Shown here one piece after another: positions 25,454 through 33,639 of a DNA stretch of 64,000 nt (positions are counted from its first letter, which is position 1; each line of letters begins with the position of its first letter). Where the stretch lies: contig CATWVA010000008.1 in assembly GCA_958354105.1 (NCBI GenBank), positions 1 to 64,000 of the forward strand, given 5' to 3'. Origin of the DNA: an uncultured Collinsella sp. Lineage in GTDB: Bacteria; Actinomycetota; Coriobacteriia; Coriobacteriales; Coriobacteriaceae. The translations under genes were made by a program, and so were the position numbers. Below the pieces are notes generated by a model, which was given only the letters and a program-made list of their open reading frames with translations, had not been told where the DNA came from and did not search any database.

Positions 25454-27529
25454 CTAACGCAGGTAAGCCTTCGCGTTACTCAGGCTGTAGGCAATCGTCG
25501 AGCCATTGTGCAGCAGCGACGACACCTGCGGGGTAATCGCACCGGTAATGCCCAGTGCCAAGAGTGCTGAGTTGGTGAGCATCACCTTAGAATAGGAGCT
25601 CGTCAGACGATCAACGAGGCCCTGGCTCATGCGGCGCAGACGCACGATCGCGGCCAGATCCGTATCGGTCAGGATGATATCGGCGACCTCCTTGGCGATG
25701 TCGCTTCCGCCACCCATCGCCAGGCCCACGTCGGCCAAACCGAGCGCCGGCGAATCGTTGACGCCGTCGCCCACCATGGCAACGTGGCGCCCCTCGCCCT
25801 TAATGCGCTCAACATACGCGTACTTGTCCTCGGGCAGCAGCTCGGCCTTAAACTCGTCGACGCCGGCCGCGCGAGCAATGCGCTCGGCCGTACGCTCCGA
25901 GTCGCCCGTGAGCATGACCACGTGCTTGACGCCCAGCGCATGTAGGTCGGCGATGGCCTCGCGGACCCCGGGCTTGAGCGGATCCTCGATGCCGAGCACG
26001 CCCACAACGGTGCCATCGACCGCCAGATACAGCGGCGACAGGCCCTGCATCTGGGACTCGATTTGCTCCTTAATGTCGGACTCAAGCTGCGCGCTCTCAT
26101 CCTCAAATACAAAGTGCGCGGAACCGATGATGGCGCGACGCCCTTCGATGGACGAAGCGATGCCGTGCGCCACGATGTACTCGACGGCGGCATGGCGCTC
26201 GCGATGCTCGAGCCCACGCTCTCGGGCGGCGTTGACCACGGCGCGTGCCACCGGATGCGGAAAATGCTCCTCCAAGCAAGCGGAAAGGCGCAGGACCTCG
26301 TCCTCACTCCAGCCATCGGTGGTGAGCACGCAGGCAAGGCGCGGCTGCGCCTCGGTGAGCGTGCCGGTCTTATCAAAAACGATGGTGTCAGCCTTGGCAA
26401 ACGACTCAAAGTACTTCGCGCCCTTGACCATGACGTCCATCTTGGCAGCATCGCTCATGGCAGTCATGACGGCAACGGAACCCGTGAGCTTGAGTGCACA
26501 CGAGTAGTCGACCATCAGCGCCGCTGAGGTCTTGATGAGGCTGCGGGTGGTAAGCGCAACAAGGCCCGCGAGCAGGAAGTTCCACGGGACGATCTTGTTG
26601 GCGAGGTCTTCCATGTGCGACTGGCCCTCGGACTTGAGCGAGTCGGCCGTCTGCACGAGCGAGACGATCGAGCGCAGTTTGGTCTGCGCCGTGTTGGCGC
26701 GCACGCGCACCAGGATGCTGCCGTCTTCCACGACGGTACCGGCGAACACGTCGTCGCCCACGCTGCGCTCGACGGCCAGCGGCTCGCCGGTCAGGGTCGC
26801 CTGGTTGACCATAGCGCTCCCCTGCTCGACAACACCGTCGATGCAAATGGACATGCCAGTGCGCACGGCGACCAGATCGCCGGGCTCAAGCTCGGTGGCG
26901 GCAACGCTTACCTCGGTGTCGCCGACGACCTTTTGCGCCTTGTCGGGCACATCGAGCAGCGAGTTGATGAGCTCGTTTTCGCTCATGGCGCGCGTGTAGT
27001 CCTCGAGCAATTCGCCCACATTGAGCAGAAACATCGTCTGCCCCGCGGTGTCGACGTCGCGTTTGACGAACGAAATGCCGATGGCCGAAGCGTCGAGCAC
27101 GGGAACGGTCAGGCGCGGCTGCGCGAGCTCACGGAGGCCAGCGCGCAAAAATGCCATGTAACCGGCCACGACAAACACCGCACGCAGAGGCGTTGGCAAG
27201 AACCAGCGGCGCGCATAGTGGGCGCCGACAAGTGTGGCAAGATCCATAACGAGCTTGTGCTTGCGCGGCTCAAGCTGCATCACGTAACCCGTCTTTGCGT
27301 CGGCAATGACTTGGGCGTCGAGCTCACCGACGGCGGCCAGCACGGCATCGCGACACGGCTCGTCATATTCGAGCGCTAACTGGCCAATACGGCCATAGAC
27401 ACGCACCTTGCGCACGCCGTCGATGTCACCGCTGAGCTTTAGAAGCGCATCGAGATCGCTCTCTGGCACAGGACCCGCCAACTGGAGGCGGGTCCTGCCG
27501 GGGATCTCGCTGATAATCGAGAATCTCAT
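25454..27529 (-). CDS. Heavy-metal P1B-type ATPase
   Basis: 691 residues. P-type motifs: phosphorylation D386 in DKTGT, TGEP at 247-250, hinge MVGDGVNDSPAL, and the P1B HP motif HFPHPVARAV. The membrane metal-site motif in the sixth helix is DYSCALKL (341-348) instead of the CPC of copper or zinc pumps, so substrate cannot be assigned from the usual rules. The N-terminus carries a ferredoxin-like HMA fold (GRTRLQLAGP) without the CxxC metal pair. Exports a transition metal across the cytoplasmic membrane. It is preceded by a small membrane protein 18 bases upstream. Confidence 0.9.
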   Translation of the reverse strand: MRFSIISEIPGRTRLQLAGPVPESDLDALLKLSGDIDGVRKVRVYGRIGQLALEYDEPCRDAVLAAVGELDAQVIADAKTGYVMQLEPRKHKLVMDLATLVGAHYARRWFLPTPLRAVFVVAGYMAFLRAGLRELAQPRLTVPVLDASAIGISFVKRDVDTAGQTMFLLNVGELLEDYTRAMSENELINSLLDVPDKAQKVVGDTEVSVAATELEPGDLVAVRTGMSICIDGVVEQGSAMVNQATLTGEPLAVERSVGDDVFAGTVVEDGSILVRVRANTAQTKLRSIVSLVQTADSLKSEGQSHMEDLANKIVPWNFLLAGLVALTTRSLIKTSAALMVDYSCALKLTGSVAVMTAMSDAAKMDVMVKGAKYFESFAKADTIVFDKTGTLTEAQPRLACVLTTDGWSEDEVLRLSACLEEHFPHPVARAVVNAARERGLEHRERHAAVEYIVAHGIASSIEGRRAIIGSAHFVFEDESAQLESDIKEQIESQMQGLSPLYLAVDGTVVGVLGIEDPLKPGVREAIADLHALGVKHVVMLTGDSERTAERIARAAGVDEFKAELLPEDKYAYVERIKGEGRHVAMVGDGVNDSPALGLADVGLAMGGGSDIAKEVADIILTDTDLAAIVRLRRMSQGLVDRLTSSYSKVMLTNSALLALGITGAITPQVSSLLHNGSTIAYSLSNAKAYLR

Positions 27530-27547
27530 TGTTTATGCCTGGGAGTG

Positions 27548-27793
27548 CTACTCGGCTGCCTTGTCCGCAGCGGCCTCGCTCTGGGTGATGTAAGCAGCCT
27601 CGGCAACCATGTCGTCGACCTCGGCCTTGGCCTGCTCGACCATGTCCTGGTAGCCGTTCTTGATGCGCATACCGCACGCGATACCCTGCACGCAGGCGTT
27701 CTTTACCGGAGCGCTGGTGAGCAGCTTGATGCCGGCCGTACCAAGCAGAAAACCGCCACCAACAAGCAGGGTGTTGAACGTGGACTTCTTCAT
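27548..27793 (-). CDS. Small membrane protein paired with P-type ATPase (DUF6110/DUF1490-like)
   Basis: 81 residues: a hydrophobic N-terminal helix (FNTLLVGGGFLLGTAGIKLL), two cysteines in ACVQGIACGMRIKNG, then an acidic Ala-rich helix. Proteins of this shape precede P1B ATPases in Actinobacteria; in mycobacteria the comparable partner (PacL/DUF1490) helps its pump. Start ATG 27793 with AAAGGGAG upstream. Assignment to DUF6110 is from memory of the pattern and should be taken as probable. Confidence 0.75.
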   Translation of the reverse strand: MKKSTFNTLLVGGGFLLGTAGIKLLTSAPVKNACVQGIACGMRIKNGYQDMVEQAKAEVDDMVAEAAYITQSEAAADKAAE

Positions 27794-27876
27794 GTTGTTT
27801 CTCCCTTTTGCCGCATTGGACGCGGCACGGTGCCTCAGCACCCGAGTAAATAAGTTTGCTCGAGCACACTTTTGGA

Positions 27877-27900
27877 AATAGTTTAGTTTATCTAACTATT
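27877..27900 (-). promoter_or_regulatory. Candidate metal-regulator operator
   Basis: Inverted repeat AATAGTT/AACTATT (27877-27883, 27894-27900) with inner TTAG/CTAA, about 85 bases before the small-protein start. It resembles AT-rich DtxR/MntR boxes, in line with metal control of the ATPase operon. No regulator gene is adjacent. Confidence 0.4.
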
Positions 27901-27981
27901 AAGGTCAACAATGGTTAACTTTTTAGAAATCTTGAGGCGCGATGTGACCAAGGGGACCGCCCCTGCGTCACATCCACAAAA

Positions 27982-28008
27982 AATGAGGGCGCCAACGACG
28001 CCCTCATT
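27982..28008 (-). terminator. Hairpin unit 1 downstream of gatB
   Basis: AATGAGGGCG CCAACGA CGCCCTCATT; on the minus strand it is followed by TTTTT, so it can end readthrough from gatB. It is followed on the plus strand by a 40-base conserved segment (28015-28054) that recurs after hairpin unit 2. Confidence 0.7.
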
Positions 28009-28110
28009 CACCAAATTCCATTCAGCCCCACCTGACCCGAACGGCCAAGTCGTCACGGAACCGAGGGGCCGGGCGCAGGGCCTTACCTCTCAATGAGTTC
28101 CCTTCAAAAC

Positions 28111-28137
28111 AATGGGCGCGCCAACGGCGCGCCCATT
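28111..28137 (-). terminator. Hairpin unit 2 downstream of gatB
   Basis: AATGGGCGCGCC AAC GGCGCGCCCATT, then GTTTT on the minus strand. Its stem differs from unit 1 while the flanking segment (28144-28183) matches 28015-28054 with two mismatches in 40. Confidence 0.7.
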
Positions 28138-28184
28138 CACTCTATTCCATTCAGCCCCGCCTGACCCGAACGGCCGAGTCGTCT

Positions 28185-28327
28185 GGCCGGGGAAGCCCCG
28201 AGTCGCCGGGGTGTTTGCTCCAAATGAGTTCCGCATGCAAAGAAGGCCACTAAATGTGGCCTTCGTCTTGCATAGGACTGTCTGAAATTTGGAGGAAATA
28301 CCCCGGCGACTCGGGGCTTCCCCGGCC
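28185..28327. repeat. Long near-perfect palindrome PAL-L2
   Basis: 41-base arms (28185-28225 and 28287-28327) pair with two mismatches, beginning GGCCGGGGAAGCCCCGAGTC. The centre holds another hairpin, ATGCAAAGAAGGCCAC against GTGGCCTTCGTCTTGCAT. The right arm ends seven bases from the gatB stop codon. Architecture (outer arms, nested centre, directly after a stop) parallels PAL-L1 at 12883, though the sequence differs. Confidence 0.9.
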
Positions 28328-28333
28328 TCTCAG

Positions 28334-30010
28334 CTACGAGAGCGACGTTCTCAGCAACTCGTTGAAGAGCTTCGGGTTGCCCTTGCCGCGGCTTGCCTTC
28401 ATGCACTGGCCCACCAAAAAGCCGATGACCTTCTGGTTTCCGTCGCGGTACTGCTGCGCCTGATCGGCACAGTTAGCCAGCACCTCGTCCACGATCGGCT
28501 GCAGCGCGCCGGCATCGCTCACCTGACGCATACCGCGCTCGTCGACGATCTTGTTGGGGTCGTCGCCGGTCTGGGCCATGGCTTCAAAGACCTCGTGCGC
28601 CTGGTTGGAGCTGACGGCATCGGTCGCCAGCAGCTTAGCCAGCGCTGCCACCTGAGCCGGCGCGATGCCGGACTCGGCGAGCGACACGCCCGCACCCTTA
28701 AGGTAGGCGATCATCTCGTTCACCAGCAGGTTTGCGACCGTCTGGGCCTCCTTGCCAGCCATACCGGCAGCAGCCGCCTCAAAGAAGTCGGCAAACTCGG
28801 GGTCGCCGGCGATCTGCTCGGCGTCGGCCGCCTTAATGCCAAAATCGGCCTCGAAGCGGGCGCGCTTGGCATCGGGCAGCTCGGGGATCTCGCCACGGCA
28901 ACGGTCGATAAACTCGTCGTCCAGATCGAACGGCGCCAGGTCGGGATCGGGGAACAGACGATAGTCGTCGGCCGTCTCCTTCACACGCATGACCACGGTA
29001 CGCTTGCGGCTGGGCTCCCAGTGGCGGGTCTCCTGATAGATGATGCCGCCCTCCTCGAGCACCTCGGCCTGGCGGCAGATCTCGTAGGCAAGACCGTCGT
29101 GCAGGCTCTTAAACGAGTTGAGGTTCTTGAGCTCGGTCTTGGTGCCTAGCTTGGTCTCGCCGCGGCGGCGCAGCGACACGTTGCCGTCGCAGCGCATGGA
29201 ACCCTTCTCCATGGAGCAATCGGAAATGCCCAGCGTCACAAAGATGCGACGGAGCTTCTCCATAAACAGGCGAGCCTCCTCAGGCGTGCGCAGATCGGGC
29301 TCAGTCACGAGCTCAATCAAAGGCGTGCCGCAGCGGTTGTAGTCGACGAGCGACTCGGCCGCGGCGGTAATGCGGCCCTCGGCGCCGCCCACGTGAACCA
29401 TCTTGGCGGCGTCTTCCTCCATGTGGATGCGCAAGATGCGGATGGGCACCGTGTAGGAACCGTCCTCGCGACGCTCGGGCATCTGCAGGTTGGACGCGTC
29501 ATAGCTGGCCAGATGGCCGGCGCGCTGATTGCCCTCGCGCATGGTCGACGTCATGGACGTGGACAGGCCCTCGGCGTTGGCCGAAGCGCTCGCCAGGCTC
29601 TGGGCCTCGGCCTCACCAAACGCGCAGTCAGGACGCTCGGCGGCACCGCGACCGGTCACGTCCAGATCCAGGTGACCGTACATGGCAAAGGCGACCGGAC
29701 CCTGCGTGGTCTGGAAGTTCTTGGCCATATCGGGATAGAAGTAGTGCTTGCGGTAGAACATCGAGTGGCGCTGGATCTCGCAGTTGGTCGCGAGACCGGC
29801 CTTGACAATGCTCTCGATGGCACGCTTGTTAGGCACCGGCAGCGCACCGGGCAGGCCCAGGCACACCGGGCACACGTTGGCGTTGGGCTCGTCATCGTGG
29901 CTGAGCTTGCAGTTGCAGAACATCTTGGTATCGAGTGCGGTGAGCTCGGTATGGACCTCCAGGCCGATCACGGCCTCCCAATCCAGCAGGACCTCGGAAA
30001 GCTCCTTCAT
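28334..30010 (-). CDS. gatB: Asp/Glu-tRNA amidotransferase subunit B
   Basis: 558 residues including the C-terminal YqeY-like tail. Signatures: WEAVIGLEVHTEL, zinc-site cysteines in MFCNCK and NVCPVCLGLPGALP, and FNRCGTPLIE-like stretch (YNRCGTPLIELVTEPDL). Phosphorylates the misacylated tRNA and hands it to GatA. The ATG overlaps the gatA stop (TAATG). Confidence 0.97.
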   Translation of the reverse strand: MKELSEVLLDWEAVIGLEVHTELTALDTKMFCNCKLSHDDEPNANVCPVCLGLPGALPVPNKRAIESIVKAGLATNCEIQRHSMFYRKHYFYPDMAKNFQTTQGPVAFAMYGHLDLDVTGRGAAERPDCAFGEAEAQSLASASANAEGLSTSMTSTMREGNQRAGHLASYDASNLQMPERREDGSYTVPIRILRIHMEEDAAKMVHVGGAEGRITAAAESLVDYNRCGTPLIELVTEPDLRTPEEARLFMEKLRRIFVTLGISDCSMEKGSMRCDGNVSLRRRGETKLGTKTELKNLNSFKSLHDGLAYEICRQAEVLEEGGIIYQETRHWEPSRKRTVVMRVKETADDYRLFPDPDLAPFDLDDEFIDRCRGEIPELPDAKRARFEADFGIKAADAEQIAGDPEFADFFEAAAAGMAGKEAQTVANLLVNEMIAYLKGAGVSLAESGIAPAQVAALAKLLATDAVSSNQAHEVFEAMAQTGDDPNKIVDERGMRQVSDAGALQPIVDEVLANCADQAQQYRDGNQKVIGFLVGQCMKASRGKGNPKLFNELLRTSLS

Positions 30011-31524
30011 TACAGCTCGCCTCCCTTCCCGGCAAAATCGGGCGCGACGGAAAGCGCGGGCGCACCCGTGGCAGCATCGGCAAAGCCGCGCTCCAGGGCG
30101 CGGGCAAACGTGAGCAGTTGACGGTCCTTAAACGCCGGACCCACCAGCTGGGCAGAAACGGGCAGATGAGTATCCTCGCCCAGGCCCAGCGGCACCGAGA
30201 TACCGCCGTTGCCGCAAATGTTGAGCGAGATGGTGTACAGGTCCGAAAGGTACATCTGCGTGGGGTCGCTGATCTCGCCAAACTTAAAGGCCGTGCGCGG
30301 CGAGGCGGGCATGAGGATGGTGTCCACCTTGGCATACGCGGCGTCGTAGTCCTGCGTGATGAGCGTGCGGGCCTTTTGCGCGGCGTAGTAGTACTTGTCG
30401 TACACGCCCGAGCTCAGCAGGTAGGCGCCGAGCATCTGACGGCGCTTGGCCTCGGCGCCAAAGCCGTGGGCGCGCGACAGCGAGCTCTGGTCGGACAGGT
30501 TGGCGCAGCCCTCCTCCTGATAGCCGTAGCGAATGCCGTCGAAACGGGCCAGGTTGGAGAACGCCTCGGCCGGGCCGATGACGTAGTAGGCGGCGATGGC
30601 GGCGTCCAGGTGCGGCAGGTCGACCTCGACCAGCTCGGCGCCCTGGTTCTGCAGCTCCTGGGCGGCGCGCTGAACAGCGGCCTTGACCTCGGGCGTCAGG
30701 CCCTCGGCCTCCATAAATGCGGGGATGATGCCCACGCGCTTGCCCTCGATGCTGTCGTTGAGATGCTCGGTAAAGTCGACGGCGCAATCCTGGCTGGTGC
30801 AGTCGTACGGATCGTGGCCCGCGCCGGTAAGCGCGTTCATGGCCAGCGCGACGTCCTCGACCGTGCGGCCAAAGGGGCCCACCTGGTCGAGCGACGAGCC
30901 AAAGGCAACCACGCCGTAACGACTCACGGCGCCATACGTGGGCTTAAAGCCCACCACGCCGCACAGCGACGCCGGCTGGCGAATGGAGCCGCCAGTGTCC
31001 GAGCCCAGCGAGAGCGCGACCTCGCCCGCGGCGACGGCGGCAGCGGAGCCGCCCGAGGAGCCGCCGGGCACGCGATCGGTATCCCAGGGGTTGTTGGTGC
31101 GGTGGAACGCCGAGCTCTCGGTGGAGCTGCCAAAGGCAAACTCGTCCATGTTGGCCTTGCCCATGGGCAGGCAGCCGGCATCGAGCATGCGCTGGACGCA
31201 GGTGGCAGTGTAGACGCTCTGGTAGTCCCCAAGCATGCGGGAAGCGCAGGTGGTGCGCGTGCCCACGAGGTTCATGTTGTCCTTGATGGCTAGCGGCACG
31301 CCCGCAAGCGGGGGCAGCGGCTTGCCTGCGGCACGGTCGGCATCCACGCGCGCAGCGGCCTCGAGCGCAAGCTCGGGCGCCACCTGCAGGAATGCCTGGA
31401 CCCCGCCCTCGCGCGCCTCGATGGCGGCAAGGGAGGCCTGGGCCACCTCGGTAGCGGTAAAGTCGCCGGCAGAAACGCCCGCGGCGATCTGGGCGGCGGT
31501 AAGGGAATCGAAGCTCTGCGCCAT
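30010..31524 (-). CDS. gatA: Asp/Glu-tRNA amidotransferase subunit A
   Basis: 504 residues of the amidase-signature family. The Ser-cisSer-Lys triad is K81 (AIKDNMNLVG), S156 (PGGSSGGS) and S180 (GSDTGGSIRQPAS), with the same spacing as Staphylococcus GatA. Releases ammonia from glutamine for transamidation of Glu-tRNA(Gln) and/or Asp-tRNA(Asn). Overlaps gatC and gatB by single bases, so the three subunits are made in balance. Confidence 0.97.
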   Translation of the reverse strand: MAQSFDSLTAAQIAAGVSAGDFTATEVAQASLAAIEAREGGVQAFLQVAPELALEAAARVDADRAAGKPLPPLAGVPLAIKDNMNLVGTRTTCASRMLGDYQSVYTATCVQRMLDAGCLPMGKANMDEFAFGSSTESSAFHRTNNPWDTDRVPGGSSGGSAAAVAAGEVALSLGSDTGGSIRQPASLCGVVGFKPTYGAVSRYGVVAFGSSLDQVGPFGRTVEDVALAMNALTGAGHDPYDCTSQDCAVDFTEHLNDSIEGKRVGIIPAFMEAEGLTPEVKAAVQRAAQELQNQGAELVEVDLPHLDAAIAAYYVIGPAEAFSNLARFDGIRYGYQEEGCANLSDQSSLSRAHGFGAEAKRRQMLGAYLLSSGVYDKYYYAAQKARTLITQDYDAAYAKVDTILMPASPRTAFKFGEISDPTQMYLSDLYTISLNICGNGGISVPLGLGEDTHLPVSAQLVGPAFKDRQLLTFARALERGFADAATGAPALSVAPDFAGKGGEL

Positions 31525-31835
31525 TACTCGCTCTCCCCCTCTCCCAAAATGGACGGCACGCGGAAGTAGCGGTCGCGCGCGCTGCCGGCGTTTTCGAGCG
31601 CGACGTCGAGCGGCAGGTCGCGCTCGGGCTCGCGCAGGTCGTCGCCCATCACGTTGGACAGGCTTCCGATGGGATGGAACGTGGGCTCCACGTCGGGCAA
31701 GTCATATTGCAAGACGGGCTCGAGCATCTGGACGGCGTCGTTCATGTAGGACGTCATCTGGGTGAGCTCGTCATCGGTCAGTGCGATCTTTGCGTACTCG
31801 GCGATGCCGCGCACGTCTTTCTCGCTGAGTGCCAT
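31524..31835 (-). CDS. gatC: Asp/Glu-tRNA amidotransferase subunit C
   Basis: 103 residues. Family pattern: LSEKDVRGIAEYAKIALTDD near the N-terminus and a C-terminal RDRYFRVPSIL. Start chosen at ATG 31835 with GGGAG upstream; the in-frame ATG 18 bases earlier is less likely. First gene of the operon. Confidence 0.95.
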   Translation of the reverse strand: MALSEKDVRGIAEYAKIALTDDELTQMTSYMNDAVQMLEPVLQYDLPDVEPTFHPIGSLSNVMGDDLREPERDLPLDVALENAGSARDRYFRVPSILGEGESE

Positions 31836-31969
31836 AGGCGCTCCCTTCCGCATAACAGATAAACCGCTCTAGTATACAAGGCAACGCCGCTTGGAGCAGG
31901 CGCTTTACCCAAATGCAGCGAAAACGTAACGAGGGCGGCGGGCTGGCAGGTAATGGGCTGGCGATTCTG

Positions 31970-32040
31970 CAGCGAAACCGCACCGTCCGTAGCGAAAACC
32001 GTCTCGCCCATAACGAAAACCGCGCCGTCCACAACGAAGA
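31970..32040. repeat. Degenerate 20-21 bp tandem repeat
   Basis: Three to four copies of an AGCGAAAACCGNNNCGTCC-like unit; GAAA starts at 31974, 31994 and 32015, and GAAG at 32036. The last unit runs straight into PAL-B4. Confidence 0.5.
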
Positions 32041-32102
32041 CCATCACAACATTCGACGCTTTTCGCCAAAATCGAGATTTTCATCGAATGTTGTGATGGT
32101 TT
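32041..32102. repeat. PAL-B4 palindromic repeat
   Basis: Arms CCATCACAACATTCGA and TCGAATGTTGTGATGG around an AT-rich centre. The centre matches the copy at 42102 and is in reverse orientation to those at 46218 and 47460. Eleven bases later PAL-A2 begins. Confidence 0.85.
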
Positions 32103-32112
32103 GGAAGTCCCG

Positions 32113-32149
32113 ACCGCCACAAAGGTGCCTGTCCCCATTGCGGTGGTTC
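32113..32149. repeat. PAL-A2 palindromic repeat
   Basis: ACCGCCACAAAGGTGCCTG ... GCGGTGGT; 11 bases from the sortase stop codon. Two base changes in opposite arms (ACC to GCC with its partner) keep the stem paired. Confidence 0.75.
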
Positions 32150-32160
32150 TGGAGAATGTC

Positions 32161-33099
32161 TTATGCCGAGGCCTTGGTCTTGCGGCGCTTGCGGATCGCG
32201 TGGATCACGATGTCCAGCAGCAACAGCACAATGGCTACGACCACGATGAGCACGGCAAACTCGCGCTTGCCCCAGTGGCGGCCGGCCAGCGACTTTTGCT
32301 TGTCGACGTCCTTCTTGTTGTACTTGGTGCGCACGCAATGCACCAGCAGGCGATGGTCGTTCACGCCGTAGGGCGTGCAGGTGACGAGCGTCACCTTGTC
32401 GGCGCCGGGCTCGATGGTCAGCGACTCCATCTCCTCGGGCAGCACCACCTCGGAATCCACCATCTTGTAGGCAAGCGTCTTGTTCATGGTGTGCAGCAGC
32501 ACCAGGTCGCCGGGCTCCAGCGAGTGAATGTCGTCGAACATGCTCAGGTTGCGCATGCCCGAGTGCGCGGTGAGCACGCAATGCGTCGAGGTGCCGCCCA
32601 CCGGCAGGCTCGTGCCCTCCAGGTGGCCGACGCCCGCCATGAGGACTTCTTCGCTCGTGCCGTGGTAGATGGGCATGCTCACATCGATGGAGGGGATCTC
32701 GACCCAGCTCATCATGGGGTCGCGGTCAAAGATGAGCTGCTGAGCGTAGGGCTCGATCTGGTCGGCGGGAAGCTCGGTGGCCTCGCCGGCAAGCTGCTCG
32801 TTATAGGAGCGCGCCTGCAGCAAGATGCGCTCGCGCTCCTCGGCAGACAGCGCGTCCACGGTGCTGGACACGGTGCTGATCTGGTTGAACACGCCCGAGG
32901 CCTCGAGCCGGTCCAAGATCCACGGCCAGGTCATAAGGCCCACGCCGATAAGGATGATGACGATGGTGATGAGCCGATCGGCCCAGCGCGGCAGCCGCTT
33001 GCGGCGGCGCTTGGACTTTGGTTGAGGTTTGGGCTGAGGGCTTGAGCCGCCGTTGTCCGCGGCGTTATTGCTCTTCATATGTTTGGCGCCCTGCACCAT
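32161..33099 (-). CDS. Class C (pilin-polymerising) sortase
   Basis: 312 residues. Basic N-terminus, one transmembrane helix near 42-62, catalytic domain, second C-terminal transmembrane helix near 280-300 and a basic tail, the class C layout. Catalytic set: His in LTAHSGM, Cys in TLVTCTPYG and Arg in NDHRLL. A lid-type DxP sequence (FDRDPMMSW) lies before the domain. Joins pilin subunits at their LPxTG-like motifs outside the membrane; partners are the three upstream genes. GAGGAG precedes ATG 33099. Separated from the major pilin gene by a terminator, so it may have its own promoter. Confidence 0.93.
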   Translation of the reverse strand: MVQGAKHMKSNNAADNGGSSPQPKPQPKSKRRRKRLPRWADRLITIVIILIGVGLMTWPWILDRLEASGVFNQISTVSSTVDALSAEERERILLQARSYNEQLAGEATELPADQIEPYAQQLIFDRDPMMSWVEIPSIDVSMPIYHGTSEEVLMAGVGHLEGTSLPVGGTSTHCVLTAHSGMRNLSMFDDIHSLEPGDLVLLHTMNKTLAYKMVDSEVVLPEEMESLTIEPGADKVTLVTCTPYGVNDHRLLVHCVRTKYNKKDVDKQKSLAGRHWGKREFAVLIVVVAIVLLLLDIVIHAIRKRRKTKASA

Positions 33100-33231
33100 C
33101 GCCAGTCACTCCTCTACAACTCAAGTTGTCTAAACAAATAATAGCCGATTCGCGAGCTTCCGCGCCGGACAACGCAGCCTGACAGCATTGCACAGCGCGA
33201 GTATGGGCCCGCATTTGAGTTTTCAAAATGT

Positions 33232-33255
33232 CCCGAATCGGCTGGGCGATTCGGG
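33232..33255. other. Hairpin upstream of sortase
   Basis: CCCGAATCG GCTGGG CGATTCGGG, 130 bases before the sortase start, and on the minus strand just downstream of a TTGACA hexamer. It could be a regulatory leader element. Confidence 0.4.
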
Positions 33256-33331
33256 ATACAATGTCAATAGAAAACGACGCACCCCGCGTAAGTGTACGAG
33301 AGCGCGGGCGGCCTAGTTTTCAGTTTTTGTT

Positions 33332-33383
33332 AAATGCCCGGGATCCGACCCCCGGGCATTCTTATTTGCGCTTTCGGCGCAAA
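33332..33383. other. Pair of hairpins between pilin and sortase genes
   Basis: AATGCCCGGG/CCCGGGCATT (33333-33360) and TTTGCGC TTTC GGCGCAAA (33365-33383). Neither carries a strong T-run for the minus strand. With the terminator at 33503 they fill the 540-base pilin-sortase gap, which holds no gene. Confidence 0.5.
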
Positions 33384-33502
33384 TGCCTTCTGCCGTCCGC
33401 ACCGCGCGTGCGCCTACGGACCTTAAACCGAACCTCATACGAGTCAAGAAACGCGATGACGAACGAGTCTGCATCGGACGATGGAGGCTGGCTGCATTGT
33501 CC

Positions 33503-33537
33503 AAAAAACAGGGCAGACTCCAGTACGGAGTCTGCCC
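33503..33537 (-). terminator. Terminator after major pilin gene
   Basis: Minus strand: GGGCAGACTCC GTACT GGAGTCTGCCC followed by TGTTTTTT. It lies 103 bases past the pilin stop. Confidence 0.88.
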
Positions 33538-33639
33538 CGAAAAGAGAATGGCGAAGCAAGAACGTGGATGGACGAGAAAAGTGTCCGCAAGTCTCATGGC
33601 CATCACATCCCACCTGCCAAAGAGATGGGTGAGTGAGCG

